From: Helopsaltes ochotensis
Taxonomy: Eukaryota; Chordata; Aves; Passeriformes; Locustellidae
Length of the DNA stretch: 64,000 nucleotides
Reading direction: 5' to 3'
Assembly: GCA_013400155.1 (NCBI GenBank)
Contig: VXBM01000218.1
Location: 310,001-374,000 of the forward strand
In this document: piece after piece, positions 24,223-38,700 of the stretch
How the letters are laid out: each line of letters begins with the position of its first letter
Position numbering within the stretch: position 1 is the first letter of the stretch
The notes under the pieces: generated by a model
What the model was told of the DNA's origin: nothing
Seen by the model: only the letters and a program-made list of their open reading frames with translations
Databases searched by the model: none
Position numbers and translations under genes: made by a program

Positions 24223-26914
24223 CTGAAAAACAAAAGTTTAAAGAATGAATGTCTTAAGCACCCACATGTTTTTGTATTCCTTTTTAAGTGAGGCCAATAC
24301 TTGTATGTCAGGAGTCATCTTTAATTTACTTTTAAGGTGTAATTGCATATTACAAGATGAAAGGTTCACTGAATGAGTCTCCGCCTGTATCCATACTGGA
24401 AGCAACAAACTAGCTTTTAATTCACAGAACAATCTAATTTTTTTTTATTCTAGGACATAGATACTTCTCCCTGCTGTCTGAAATCAGTCTGCTGGAGACA
24501 ATGTATCGCTTAATGTGCACTATGTTTATTCTGCCTTAAAACCACAAGGGTACAGAGCTATGATGGCACTGCATTTTTCCAAGTAACATTTTTTTTCTTC
24601 AAAGAAAAGTATTATTTTGAATAGGCTGTGCATTCTTCCTAGAAAGTTCAAATAAAGAAACAAACTATCTTAAAGAAAACTATGTAATAGTTCATTGGAG
24701 GCATGATGCCTTGTAAAAACAAAACAAAAAAAAGATGAAAATGGCTGCATATTTCAAAAGTATGAGATCATGAGTAGTTTTATGGTGGTGCAAAGGAATA
24801 TAAATAAAGTCTGACAGTATGAAAATATAATTTACCTGAAGATATTTGATACAGAATCTGTATAAAATAAAAGGGTGTAGATGATGAAAGAGAGGTGGTC
24901 TTGTTTTCTAACTCAGGCAGCCCAACATTTACCTAGGCCACTTTTTCAACACGCTGTCATTTTGCCAACTCTTAAATATTAGAACTAAAGTTCCTCTCAT
25001 TCAGGTAGGATTTTTAAATAAATTTTGTCAAGGTTCAAAGGTAAAGGAGGTAAAGGAAAATGTAAAGGAAAAATTAAAATAATTTTTTGATTGCTCAAAG
25101 TTCAAGAGAAGACTTGCTAGCATTTGCCTGTTGAAACTGCCATAGTTTCCAGCAGGACTCAGCACTGAGCCTCCCAACACAAAAACTCTTCCAGAAGGCA
25201 CCAGCCATGCTCCAGACCAGCCAAGCCTGCTTAGGCTTCTCCCTAAGATTAGGAACTTAAAATAATAATTTAACACAGATGAAGAGCAAAGCTAGGAGGA
25301 AAAGCAATTACAGGAGTCAAAATTCAGATTAGACAGGAAACCTGAGGATGCAGATTGGAGTCAGGAGCTGTCGATGATGCAGTGTGAAACCTGCATCTGA
25401 AAAACACAGGCAACAGGGGGGTAGTGAAGGCAACTCAAACTATCAGAAAAGAAATGAGAAAAGTGCAAGGAAGGAGATTGTAAGTAATTTGAAAGAGAAC
25501 AGAACGGGGGCAGATTATTCCTGAGAATTCAGCTGCGACCAAGTTCAAAGCTTAAGGAATGATATTAACAGCCTCTAAGGGCTTTACAAATTTTTATAAA
25601 ATCATTTTAACTGGCTGAGATATAATTTCACCCATCCTACTATCAGAGAATAAATATTTAGAAAACAATGCATCAATGTAAGATATGGAAGAACTTGTCC
25701 TGCAGAACAGTCATTATAATGCAACATCACATTGCACTTTGGAAGCATGGCTCACACTGGGCTGAATTGCACACCTAAAAACCAAGCTGCAAAACACTTC
25801 TGCAAAACAACTTGTGTCTAGTGCCAGGCTTGCAAAAAAAGAGAAACACACTACCCACTTCTCAAGTCTGACTTGCCTACATAGGAGCTTCGTGAGAGAG
25901 GCAGGGATAGTGTCCAGTTTTTGGGAACAATATTCAATTGCCTTAGCCTTGACTGTCTTTTTTCCTCCTCCTAGGGCTGGATGAAAAATAGATTTTTTCA
26001 GTTTGATGACTGAAACAGAAAAACAATTATATTGAGGGGGTAGGAGAAACCATTTTGGGATGATTTCAACACAATTAATTTTTCAACAAACAATTAATTT
26101 TCTAAGTTCCACTCCCTCCCAATATCACCAAGTCTGTTGTTTCAATTCACCTGTAATGCGATTCACTGGGGGTTTTGTTACCAAACCTTTATATCTTCCT
26201 GGTATGTTTCTTTACAATAGGAATGCTTTACATTCTCTAAAATTCTCACATTACTGAGGATAAAAGTGTATGTCAAAACAACTCAAAGTTACAATAGCCT
26301 TAACTTTCTTAAACCTATATTTTCAGTAAATATGCTGCTAAACCAGAATTGCTGTCAAACATTAATACGGTCTCCTGCTACTTCCACAGCAATCTCTTGA
26401 TTTCAAAAAGAAATTAAGTGGTCTCCTAACAGCCTTCTCCACTGAATTCCACAAATAGTTTGGTTGAGTTGAAGTGGGCATCACTCAGAAAGCCCAACAT
26501 GAGATTGCGTTAAGGGACCATGAGAAAATTTTGGACAAATTTTATTTGCAAGTACATTCTGCCCTTATGAACACTTCAAACCCAAACTCAGGCAATATTC
26601 TAACATGAACAAAGACACCTGGGCTGGCTAACCTGAAAAGCAAAATGAGTTTTGGCATGCCTTGAAATATGTTGACCTGAAAAGCCTGAATTAAAATTGT
26701 GCTCACATAACTAATCTCAGCAATTTCTACTTCATAAGCACTTGAATTTCAAGTATCTACAATGTGCTCCCAACATAACTATCTGTGCAACTACAGTATT
26801 AAGTCAAATATGTCTGGCTTGCTTTTCTAATCAAAGACTATAATCTTGTTTTTTGAAGTTACAAAGTGTACTGTTTATAAAGAAGAAATAAACTTACACC
26901 TCAATCATTATCTC

Positions 26915-26932
26915 TTTTTTTTTTTTTTTTTT
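26915..26932. repeat. Homopolymer T18
   Basis: Eighteen consecutive T on the plus strand in intron F-G. No LINE body adjoins it, so it is not evidently a retrotransposon tail. Confidence 0.93.
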
Positions 26933-28689
26933 GCTACAATGATAGGTTGCTTTGTTTTTTGACAAATGTCCCTTCTCTTCTATATGTGCTGGTTTGGTCC
27001 TCCTGGATAATCTCAGTTTCCCAGGTCCACTTTATTTCTCTCAAGACCCCATTAAGATAGGTCTTTTAACATTAGAAAGCCTTCCACAATACAGGTCTTG
27101 CAGGATTTATGTTTAATAGATTATATTGTCTATTTTTTTCATCTCAAAATGTCCTTTCAACATTTTTCTTCAAGTTATAATTAATACATTGGTTCTTTCA
27201 TTATCTTTATTTATTGGCTTGCTTATGACACTTTATGGCATGCTTTCAAGATGTAATTAGCCAAAGATTGAAAATACATATATCTGTTATTCATAAAAGA
27301 ATCACAGCAAGTGTCATACTGGCTTAGACAGTAGTCTGCCAAAATCAGAACTGGAACATTCTGATGATGGCAAACAATCACAAATACAAGAAATGACACT
27401 TTTGCAAAGTGGAAATTATTATACATTTAGTGCACCATATGAGCTTTTTCTTTCCCCAACCAATATTTAAGCAGTTGACCAGCTGCTCCCACGAAGCTTA
27501 CTTGCAGTTACAGACTGGTTTTTCTTCATACACTAAAATGGGATTTCTCTTTTTCTCTGACATCCCAGAGCAATCTGGTATGAGAAATACCGTGCTCAGT
27601 CCTGTATTACAAGATAATAGCTGAAGGACAAAAGTAAAGTTTTCATGGGTATTTTGGGAGGCAAAGATGTGTCTCTCCTAATAAGTGCAACAGTTTCATT
27701 ATATTAAAAGTAAATGCACCCAATTATCGATAAGAAAAAAATTATTCTTATTTATGTTGGTTGTATAATGAACCTGATTGTTCCATTTCTCAGTACACAA
27801 TGAAGTTTTGGTTGGAATATGTAGAAAGCTAGAAGTAATGAAGAAAACACTGCAAATACTTCATAAATATTTGCCTGTTTTTTCACAAGATGCTATCATC
27901 ATTTCTACCTCTACTTCCACAAATATTCATAACCATAATGTATCTTTCTCTTGGAAATATCCTAGCCTCTGTCTCTCACATGCACTGCTGTGCCTAGATA
28001 CACAAAATTGTGGGAGCAAGGCCACAGTGGGAACATCTAATGGTGAAAGCATAGAGTAAAACAGCATTTTCAAGCAATAATGGCAGCATGAACATTGAAA
28101 ACATATCTCTGAGATGGTGATTGGGAGACTAGTATTAGAAATTTGACACCAGCAAGAAAGCAGCAACAATGACAAGGCCTTTGCTGCAATTCAGAGCACA
28201 CCTGTCCATTTCCCTACGGAATATCTCATAAATTGGGCAGAGAGAGGCGGAAAGGCCTGCTGTAAACAGAAGACTTTGATCAAAATACAGTGTGATTCAG
28301 GAAATTGTTCTGGTAGTCTTGTAAAACAGAAAAGAATTATGTAAGTTCCTTGAATGGTTTGTGAACAATCAAAAAAAAATTAAAAAAATTATTTGTTCTG
28401 CTGACTTTTCATCATCTTCTTGTGCATAAGAAATTCCACAGGAGGAAAAGATCAGCTGTCTTTTCTGCACATTTGTCTCTGATGCTATCTTATTCAACTG
28501 GCATGTGGACACTACAGTACAATATAGACCCCGACCACAGGATTCTGCTGGATATTGAGGGAACAAGCTGTCAGTGCTTATCAGAATCCAAGACCAACAT
28601 TTCCACATGGAAAAGAGCAAGGCAGCCCTTACTGCTCTTTCTAGACTGAGGATATATTTGTACTGCCCATCTCATATTAATTCTCTGCT

Positions 28690-29512
28690 TTCCTGGCACA
28701 ACGTGGGCGAAGACAATACTACACTGAGGACATGCGTGGAAATCTCATGAGGTTTAACAAGACCAAGTGCTGGTGCTGCACCTGGATTGGAGCAACTCCC
28801 AGTACCAATCCAGGCTGGGGATGAGCAGATTGAGGGCAGCCCTGCCCAGAAGGACTTGGGGGTGCTGGTGGAGCAGAGGCTGGGCATGACCCAGCCATGA
28901 GCACTCAGAGCCAAACGTGTCCAGGGCTGCACTCAGAGCCCCGTGGGCAGCCAGGGGAGGGAGGGGATTCTGCCCCTCTGCTCTGCCCTGGTGAGAGCCC
29001 CCCTGCAGTGCTGCATCAGCTCTGGGCTCCCAGCACAGGAGGGACGTGGAGCTGCTGGAGTGAGTGCAGAGGAGGCCACAGAGGTGCTTACAGGGATAGA
29101 GCACCTCTTCTATGAGGAAAGGAGAGAATTGGAGAAGTTCAACCTGGAAAGGAGATTTCAGGCTGAACTAATTGCAACCTTTCCGTACATGGAAGGAGGT
29201 TACAAGAAAGTTGGAGAGGGACTATTCACAAGATCGGGTAATGACAGAACAAGGGGGAATGGATTCAAACTGAAAAAGGAAAGATTTACATTGGATATTA
29301 GGAAGAAATTATTTAATGAGAGGGGAGTGAGGCAGTGGAACAAGTTGCCCAGAGTAGCTGTGGATGCCCCATTGCTGGAAGCGTTCAAGGCCAGGCTGGA
29401 TGGGAGTTAGAGCAACCTGGTCTAGAGAAAGGTGTCCCTGCCTGGGGCAGTTGGGTTGGAACTTGATAACCTTTAAGGTCCCTTCCAATCCAAACTGTCC
29501 TATGATTCTAAA
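28690..29512 (+). mobile_element. CR1 LINE, 3' part, with a remnant of ORF2
   Basis: Plus-strand CR1 copy, antisense to INPP4B. The 3' end shows the classic CR1 tail CTTCCAATCCAAACTGTCCT followed by ATGATTCTA. An open frame at 28943-29410 keeps the C-terminal ORF2 signature (DRTRGNGFKL, LDIRKKLFNERGVRQWNKLP) and ends at a stop close to where CR1 ORF2 normally ends. The 5' portion, including the catalytic reverse-transcriptase core, is missing, as in most 5'-truncated CR1 copies. The middle is shortened relative to the CR1 sequence I remember. It is not able to move by itself. Confidence 0.92.
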
Positions 29513-29625
29513 ATTTTAATGTGTTTTATTCCTGCTGAATATGTCAGTATTTCATAGCTAACAACCTAGTAAAGGCTTAAATCTTTCAGACAGGAGGCCA
29601 CTTCCATAAAATCACAGATTCCTAC

Positions 29626-29756
29626 CTGTATGTTTCCCAAGCTCTGCAAGAGTGTCCTGGTACATGCTCAACATCTGATCACAGTGAGCAATTACGCTTC
29701 TGCGCATGTTGTCCCAGTGAGGAGCAAGTTCTCCCAGGTCTTTAAGTTCCTGATTC
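29626..29756 (-). CDS. INPP4B: INPP4B exon F (central region)
   Basis: 131-nt exon. The split arginine is followed by NQELKDLGELAPHWDNMRRS, VIAHCDQMLSMYQDTLAEL and GKHT; it ends with one base of a glycine codon. The ELGELSPHWD-like motif is typical of both 4-phosphatases, while HCDQM..MYQD points to the B paralogue. The acceptor is TTTTGGTACAG and the donor GTAGGA. The 3' end of an antisense CR1 LINE lies only about 113 bp beyond the donor. Confidence 0.96.
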
Positions 29757-32700
29757 CTGTACCAAAAGGCAAAAAGAGAAGGCACTAATGAATTCATTAA
29801 CCATTAAGATTCAGATTTAACTTAATGTAAAACGAGTTTTTTACAAAACATCAGGAAATTTTCCTAATTGAAATAAAATCTGTTTTCAGAATGCTTGTAA
29901 GATCTGCTTTTTATCTCTGTTTTACAAGTACACAACAAAGGATATCAGTAGATAATGCAGTAATTTTTGTGTTCAAAACTCATCTGGTATAAATGCAGTA
30001 ACTTTCAAACTGAAATACTATTTCTTTCAAGGATAGAAGAAGGCTTTCAGGCTCCAGCGAGCTGTGCTCAGGACAAGAAAATTTTTGTGAAGAAATATGA
30101 AACACCATTGGAAAGAATACAAAGCTTGATTTTCCTCCCAATCTTTCAGTACAGTTGTTTTGATACACTACTCTTTGGATATTTTCATACACACTTCATA
30201 AATAGGCTTCTAGCAGTGTTTCTACAAAAGTCAGTTTAACTAACACAGTTTAACTAAAGCCCTCACCACATTTCGTCAGCATTCAAAACAAAACATACAC
30301 ACACAAAAAACCCCAGCACCAGTCCCCTAAAACATCGTGTCCAGCCCTACAGTGCTCATCAGGTCAAAACAGCAGTGCTATGGTAACCAAACATGCCACT
30401 GGAAACCCAAAAGGAAATCAAAAAGGAAATCCTTTAGTAAATTATCAGTTTTCCTGTACACTCTTGAGAGCTGACCTGAGTAAAAGACACATCATTTGAA
30501 TTTCCTGCACAAACAAGCTTAGTACCGTGGGCTTTCTGTTTGGTTTTCCCTCTTGCAAAGGAAGTTTCTCCTGTATCTATCCCAAAAGCCACTTGGTGGG
30601 ATCTGCTTTTAAGGAAAATGAAAGGTCTTAAGTCAGTTGTCAAATATCTGGAATTGTGCAGGAGAAAATGTTTACAACACAACCAGTTTTCCTCATTTTC
30701 CTTAGGGCATCAAGGAGAGTGTTTCACTGCAATTCTTGGAAGTCTCTAAAAAGGCTTTCAGAGGACAGCTCTTGCATACAGAAAAATTACAGAAGAAAAA
30801 GGAAAAATGGGGGAGAAGGGGTAGAAAGAGGGAGGAAAAGACCAGTGAGCCTGCAGCACAGGAACATAGAGTTCACTTACGTGAGCAGCAGATCTGACCA
30901 TTAGTCAAAAGTTTTAAAATTATTTCTTAAACAGAACAGCCCCACGGTGGTACAGTGATGTTTCCCCCATCACTATTAGCTGTTCACTGGGAACAGTGTT
31001 AGGATAAGCTCCACAGGCGTAACTCTGCTCCTGCTGTAGATGACACTCAAAACCAAACAGACTACACTGGAAGCACAATTAAAGCATTTCATTTATACAC
31101 ATCCCTGAAAATATCAACATGGGAACAAAGATTACAATACATGAACTTGTTGAGAGTTTATGTTAATGACATGATTACCTTTTGCCATTTAATTGCTTCT
31201 GAAGCTGAACCAATTCAACTTGCCTCCATCAATGCTAATTGGCAATGTTGTAGCATTAGAACAATCTGCCATGAAAGGATTAACCCAACATTCTCAATTA
31301 CCATTTTCCTTGCCAGTTTTTAGCAGCTTAAAATGAGGTGTCCCTTTAAATTAAAATCTTAGGGCTTCCTTCTCAGAAAAGTGTGCAAAATTTGCAATTT
31401 TGTTTATGTGCAGCGATATTATTTTAGCCTTTAATATTTATGGTGTCTGATTTAATAGTTTTAGCAACCATGTTTGGACCTGGCTGGCTTCCCAAGTTTA
31501 CTACTCCTCCTGTGTAGGAATACAGTACTCTATCCAAAAACTGTACCCCTGCTTCTATCTAAGCTCATGTCTGGAGCTGTTGGTCTCAGGCTGAAGTTAA
31601 ACAATGGCAGGAATAGAAAACTTTCATCTCAGACTAAAACATCCAATCAAACCCAAAAACTAGTTTAGCTGGCTGACTATGAGGTAACTCCACTGACACT
31701 AATAGCAACAGGAAGGGGAAACTCAAATCCCTCAAGATTAATTTTAGTAAGTTTTCAAGAAATATCAAATCCTGCCCCCATTACTGATGGCAAGGTTGGT
31801 ATTTGTTTCTTCTCAGAAACATGTACAAATCACTGAAGTAAAAATTCAGCCTTCAATATGTCAGAAAAAACACCCATCAGCCCTAGCAATCTAGAGCATA
31901 TGCAGCATGGAAACTACAAAGACTACATTTTGTGAAATTATTTTCCTTTTGAAATACAGTAAAACCAAAACCATTAGAAAACAGGATTATATAACAGACG
32001 CTTCCTCAGAAAATAGCCTCATTGCACACTTTATATCTTCATTATTTTTTCTAATGGAATTATAGAAGACAGAGGATTCAAATAGGATTTATGTCTTGTG
32101 GGTTTCTTACAGTTTGTCACTGCTGTTATTGACTCAATACAATTCTGAGTTATGGAAGAAAAAAGAACTGTCTTTTCTATATCTAAACTCCATTAACAAT
32201 ACTCCATAGTGTCAAGCTTTATTATTACATGAAAGGCTTTTTCCAAAGGTAAACAGAGTGGAAAAAACATAATATTTTTCATCTTTGAAAGTTTATAGTT
32301 CATACTAATACTCACAATTTTAGAATTTTTTAATCTATTTTAATACTTTTATGATAACTTATTTCATTGAATAACTTTTAAAACACAAATCAACCAGTAA
32401 TTGTGACAAACAACAATTCTGGAATATAAAAAAATTAATTTCTATAATAGATATTGGTTCTACAGAAGACAAATCAATTACTGATCCAACTTTTCAGTGC
32501 AACCATGGAACTTTGAATAGCTTGTCAACTGAACAGGAAGCTTAGAGCCAACTCTGTGTTGTTAGAATAGAGCTATTTATCATCTTATGCCCCACTCCAA
32601 ATCTTCTTTCAAAGTCTTTTCCAGACAATTTTGCTCATCACTGTGACAGGTCTTGTGCTCTGCATCAACTTAAGCTCATCTTACGGAATGAAATCCAAGC

Positions 32701-35700
32701 TTTGTCTAGAGCTGCATGTCTTGTATTGTTCAGCTCCTCAAACTGCCTTCCTGCAGAGTCTTTCCTGTCACTGTCCAATTGAAACTCCACCCAGGAACAC
32801 GTCTGAGCTTCCACTGTCTCCTGCCTTCGTTAATCAGCCCCATTCCTTGGTGGCCTTGGCATAATCTTTGCCCATTTGTATCTAACCAGAATGTGGATGC
32901 CAACACTCTGTCCCATTCCTCATTATCCACCTTAAATAATAGCTAATTACCTAATTTTTAAGTCTGTTTTAGGTACATTCTTGTCTTCACAAGCATTCTT
33001 GCTTTTGGTAGGCTAATGATATTCCAAGAAGTCCATCATCAAGAAATGACTAGAACCCAAGGCTCAGATGAATATTCTTTCATTTACCAACTCAAGCTTT
33101 TCGAGTTTTGAGAACACCTGAGGTGTATTATTATAGTAAACCACTAAAAGTACCTGAAAGATGCAAAATGAATTTTCCTGCATGATTCGTGTTGGTAATT
33201 TCTACTTGCTCATCAATTTAGATACAACAGCTCAAAAGTCTGAAGGAAGCATATTCAGTGCTAAAATACAACCTTCTGATTTCTGTAAGGAGCACTTGGA
33301 ATGAGTGGTATGCATTGTGTCGCAAAATTATTTGCAGGAATTCCCAATATTGAAATCATGTTTCTAATGAACTTGTTTTTGCCAAGCTACCACCAGTAGA
33401 CAGTCCAGACACCATTGCAGACTGCATGGTGAAAACCTGTGATCAGTGGCAATAAACCAAAATAATGCAAAACATCAGCAAGATGTTAAGATGAGCAAGA
33501 GGAGTGAAAAGGGGGCAATCCCTCAAAGAACTTTCTTGGGTGCAATTACTCCGTCTCAGAAAAGGGAACAGCAGAAAGAGTCACTTGCATAATAAAGAAC
33601 ACAGCACAAATCCTGACAAACTGAAAGATGGACTTGATAAATTTGGTGCAATTAAAAGAAGAGGAGACAATTAAGAGAATATAAGATAAAAGCACATAAA
33701 CCAAAAAAGCTTTATGAAGACCAATTTTGGATACATAAAACTTCAAAAATCCAGTGATGCTATTCCTAGTGAAGCAAAAACATGACAAATTCAAAACCTA
33801 AAAAATGAAGTGATTCTGGCCTTCCCCAAACGAAATTAGCTTCTGAAATCTACTTTCACAAAACATCAGAAGCAAAGAGCTTAGAGGGATTCAAAACAAG
33901 ATGAGACATTTCTGCAGATTATACTTGCAAAACTTCCATAATATTATAACAGCATTAAAATTCTGATTATTTATCAAACAGGAGCTTTGGAGTAAATATA
34001 CACCATAAGCTTTGGGATATGACTAAATCACTCATAAGTAAAGGAAGCTTAGAAGCTTCTTTCTAAGGAAAGGAGCACAGGAATTATTTTTCCTACAAAG
34101 TTCACTTTAAAATGTATAGATAACCATTTCATCTTTTTTGTTTGTTTTTTATTAGAACAGAAGCAGATAAAATTACTCTCATTTTTCCTTGCTACAAGAT
34201 ATGCTTCTGTGATATATAGCCAAAGAACTCCAGACAAACAATTTAACGTTCCCTCCAGAAATAAAATAATCATAGTTTTTTTCACTCTGTTTTTTCCAAA
34301 ACAGGCAAATAATTATTAAGGAGGAGTTCATCCTGTCTGGGGAAGCAAAAAACAAAACAAAACAACACAACAAAAAAACCCAACCAACCAACCGGCACAT
34401 ATTTTTCCTTCTTTACTAATAATTTTCTTTTAGAGTCTCTTGAAAACAGTTGCCATTTTTGTCTTCTTACAGAATTTCCCAAAATTATTCCAAGTTTTGG
34501 TAAGCCTGGCCTGACAGGCAACTAAAAACTACGATGTAGGGTGCTTACCTTTTGCATGCCCTGAACATTTGTTTAGAAACAAACAGAAAAAAAGTAAAAC
34601 AAAGCAATCAAAACAGACAAAAATATCCCAGAAGCAGAACAACATGAGCAAACTACTCACCTCAAAAAAGGTAACAAATAGATTTAAAAATATTTTAAAT
34701 CCTGTTTTCCTATACATTTGAGGAGAATAGACAGGGGATTGATTGCAAAGTCATGCTAAGATTTTATACTGTTCCTAAGAGCTGAAAATTTTAAGTTCCT
34801 TTTTAATTGCTATCCACTACCATCCCCTTTTTATTATACAGAAGTGTAGACAATATATAGGCTGAATTAAACTTATTTCTCCCTTCCTGTCTTGAGACCT
34901 TTTCCCTGCCATTCCTGCCTTAAACTCTTTCCCTGCAAAACTCTCTTCCTTCCTTGGATATTTTATTACTTGGACTTATCTTTCAAAACCTCAACATCTT
35001 CAAAGAGCATAATCATTTGGGGTTAATGGTATGATTTGCATTTAATAGCAGAGGATAATTCTCCTGCATCAGACAATTGCACAGTCTCAAATTCAGTAAT
35101 ACTTAAAATGACATCTGTGGAATTTGCACTTTTTTCCTATATTGTATTTTAGTAATTAGCAGTAGTGTCTAGAATTGTTTTAAAGTTTTTTTGTTTGGTT
35201 GTTTTTCAATTTTGATTGGTTTGCCAGAATACAGCAGAATCAGCTTAAGACAACACTGCTTCAGTTCCATGGCATGAGTGAGCAAAACCATTTTACTTTT
35301 ACAGTTTACATTTAAAACTTTATTTCCTTCTTTCAGCTTGGAGTCATATACATGGCAAGATTAATTACACTATTAATTGAACAATTACTCAACCACTCAA
35401 ACATTTTCCAGGTCTCTGTTTTCTTTTTTCCCCCCAGTTTATGAATGAGAATGCATCATTCCAAATACAGAGTGAGGATCTCTATGACACAAGCAGCATC
35501 ATAAAACCGTATTAAGATTTTTTAGTCACCCTAATGCCTTAAAGCGACCGGAATGGACAAAATTTTTCACTTCAATTTTGCATTTTTTCACCACATTGTG
35601 GGAGGCTCTAATTTGCTCAACATGGACTTCCTCGGGGCATGCTGTGCACAAATATAACATCTGGGAATCACAGCAGCTAACTGGTACTGAATGATTTCTG

Positions 35701-38700
35701 TGCAGTCTTAAAACCTGTGTGGATCTGGCAAAACAGGCCATCTCTGAGAGGGCAGCCTCAATGTAGAATGTAAGTTAGCATTTTATAGATTCAGCACTGC
35801 TGAATTCTAGGTGACATTTAGAGGTAACTGTCACCAAAAAATCAGGTAATGTCTCTCCTTTCCAATGCAGCAGCAAAATCAAAGTAAAATCCAGAAAATT
35901 TTACTTAAGTCACCTATGAAAGCCCCTCTTAGACTTTTACAGAAAGCGTATCTTCCAAAATTGGTTATGAGCAGTGAAATCAAGAGGAGAAAAAAATTAT
36001 GCAGGGTTCATTCATTACAATATTTTATCCTTTAGTTTACAAATGACCGGGGTTTAAAACTGATCTTGTCCGATGAGGACAATTGTCTAAACACTGTTTA
36101 CACAAGTCAAGCTACACTTATGTTCATATATTTATACTCCTTTATGCATTAACTGATAGAGAGTATGAAGAGAAAGGTTTCACATCCTTTTTGATGCATT
36201 ATAAGGTAAATACTGCATTTGTATGTATTTGAGCTACATTTTACTGACAGGTTTGGGAAATTTTTAAGTGTTGAAAACAATGTACTTACAAGAAACAAGG
36301 TTGTGAAAATCCTTAAGTGGATAAGCATAGTAACAGCGCCTCTCTGAAAGCGGTTGGTTCAAATATCTTCAAAAGTCCTGGTAAGTTTCCCCCAAATCAT
36401 TTTTATTAAGTGCTATCACTTCTTATCAACACAAGAGTTTTGCAATGCCACTACTGAAAAACAAGTCAAGTAAATTCCAAGATCCAAATGTCCAAAAATA
36501 TCAAAGCCTACTCCCAACACATGGCATGGGTGCCTGGGGCTCCATTCTACAACAGAAGTTGTGTAATAAGAGGAAGTAGAAAAAAAATGTATTTTTCAGG
36601 CAGTCTGGACATTGTCATCATTCCAACATGTTACATGGAAGAAATAAAATATAGGCTGTAGAGATTTGCATCAAAAAAAGAGCCTAGTCTAGATGGGAGA
36701 GGACAGTGATTTCTGATGCAGGAGAAAGTTTGTATGTGTGCTTTGTACTCTGGAGAGAGGGTTTAAGTGCAGTAATTTATATTTGAAATTTGCTTATGAA
36801 TTGTGATCACAAATGCCATGAGCCAAATTCAAGTATAGGTGGAATTTCCTTTCAGCCAGATCTCTTGCTGTGCTGATCCAGTGACACAACTTACATCTAC
36901 AACTGCAAGCTTCAATTATATAGGTCAATCAGCTTTCTGAAAAGTTATTATGACCTAAATCTTTTTTATAATCATTAGGTTCAAAGAACCACTTGGCTAA
37001 TCTTGCATGACACGCATAAAATATCTGGACCAGATTTGTGTAAAGAAATATCAAAAACAGGACTCATTGGAACACTTCAAAGAGGAAACAGAAATAAATT
37101 TGCAATAAAAACCAGCAAAGCAGACGGTATGACCCTTACCAGAACAATAAAAAATACCATATAGCTCCTACTAAAATTTTTTTCAGGGAGGTTTGCCTGA
37201 AAGAAATTCCTTTAAAACATTTCTTTAAAAATATTATTTCATGCTGAAACCTGAAGTTAAATGCCCTTAGAGGTTACACATTTCAAAGCATCATGTTGGT
37301 AAATGAAAGAGTTTGGTTAACAATGAACACTGGAGTTTTATCAAGAGATAAACAATCTTAAGAGCTGTGAGAAAAGGGAATTTAAACTACAATTTATAAA
37401 GAATACTGAATAGGATTAACACTTCCTTGCATATTTTTACAGGTAATTTCTTCAGACCCGACTACATTGAAGCCACAATAAAAAGAAAATGAAACAGGAT
37501 GAGGATGGTAAGAAGTGGCTTCTCCAACAAAAACATTTATCCTTTTATACTTACTGGGGGGAAAAGACAACGAGAAGAACACTTCAGAAGAGAATAGCCC
37601 GAAGATGGTGCAGTGTGTGTTTTGTATGAGCTCAACACCTCCTATAGTAGCATCCTCCTCACATGTTTTACTAGATTACAAGTGCAAGGACTCCTCAAGA
37701 ACACACATCCTCACAATCATTTTGAAAAGGAAAGCCCAGACAAAGCTGAAGCTCCAACCCACACTCTCATATGCTGATAGATGACACAGATGCCCTTTAT
37801 TCCCACCATCTGCTGGGATTCTACGCGCTGTTGCTCCTTGTGGTTAGTGTTATCTCCTCCCTCAAACTGTATCAATCACTTGGTCTCTCTCTCTTTCACA
37901 CCCACACTTTTAACTAGGCTCGAGCAGTTCATTTGCACTGGCAATCAGGAAAATCAGAAGCACTTCTCTCAATATTTGTGCAGCTTTTACTTCTGCTTCT
38001 TTCCCAAATCTTATCTTCAGTTTGGTGAGGAGGAAAGCCCACCGTGGTGATTTTTTACTATGAGTTTATCCAGGGAGGCGAATTCTATAATATGAAATAA
38101 CAAGGGCTATAACTTTATGCCTTTGGAGAGAATAATGCAGTAGTAGTAAAAGTGGTTAAAGTGATCCTCTAACATTCAAAAGGCATTTACCCATGGGGCA
38201 AATGAAAATATGGGAAGTGCATGAACTGTGAGAGTCAGCGTAATCTATTTTTATTGCTTACTAAAAACAACCTTGCACATAAGTATTCTCAAACAAGATG
38301 AGGCCATAAATGCCTAAACACAGTACTAAATGAATAAAATAAAGTATTATAACAATTCATAGGATTTTTATAACCCATCATCACCATGCATAAGTATGTA
38401 TCAGTCCACTGACTTTATTAAAATCAAGATTCCAGTCTCCCACATGCCGTTCTATTGGCATAAAAACATCAGACAGAAGCAACAGATGGGGTAAATAAAA
38501 AAGAAAAGAAGCTTCCTATTGCAGAACAAACAATCTCTGTAAACCACAAGGGGAAGGAATTCCCTGACAGTGCACAGGATGGCTTTGGGATGCAACACTA
38601 GGGCACAGCATTACTCTTATACATGAGACCAGATGCCCATCTATGTGTGAATCAACTTTCATGAGGAAGGAGGCAATATCTTCTACATCATCCATTATCA

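Larger units (their letters stand above)
24223..29625 (-). other. INPP4B: Intron between exons F and G
   Basis: 5.4 kb intron. It holds a T18 run (26915-26932), the longest CR1 copy of the window (28690-29512, antisense) and a GGTAAAGGA-like purine-rich stretch near 25035-25080. The rest is AT-rich and featureless to my reading. Confidence 0.85.

Noticed and set aside
26915..26932. T18 run as the tail of an antisense retrotransposed gene
   Set aside because: No gene-like or LINE-like body and no target duplication were seen next to it.
28943..29410. 155-codon open frame as a host gene
   Set aside because: Its translation matches the C-terminal end of CR1 ORF2, so it belongs to the LINE.
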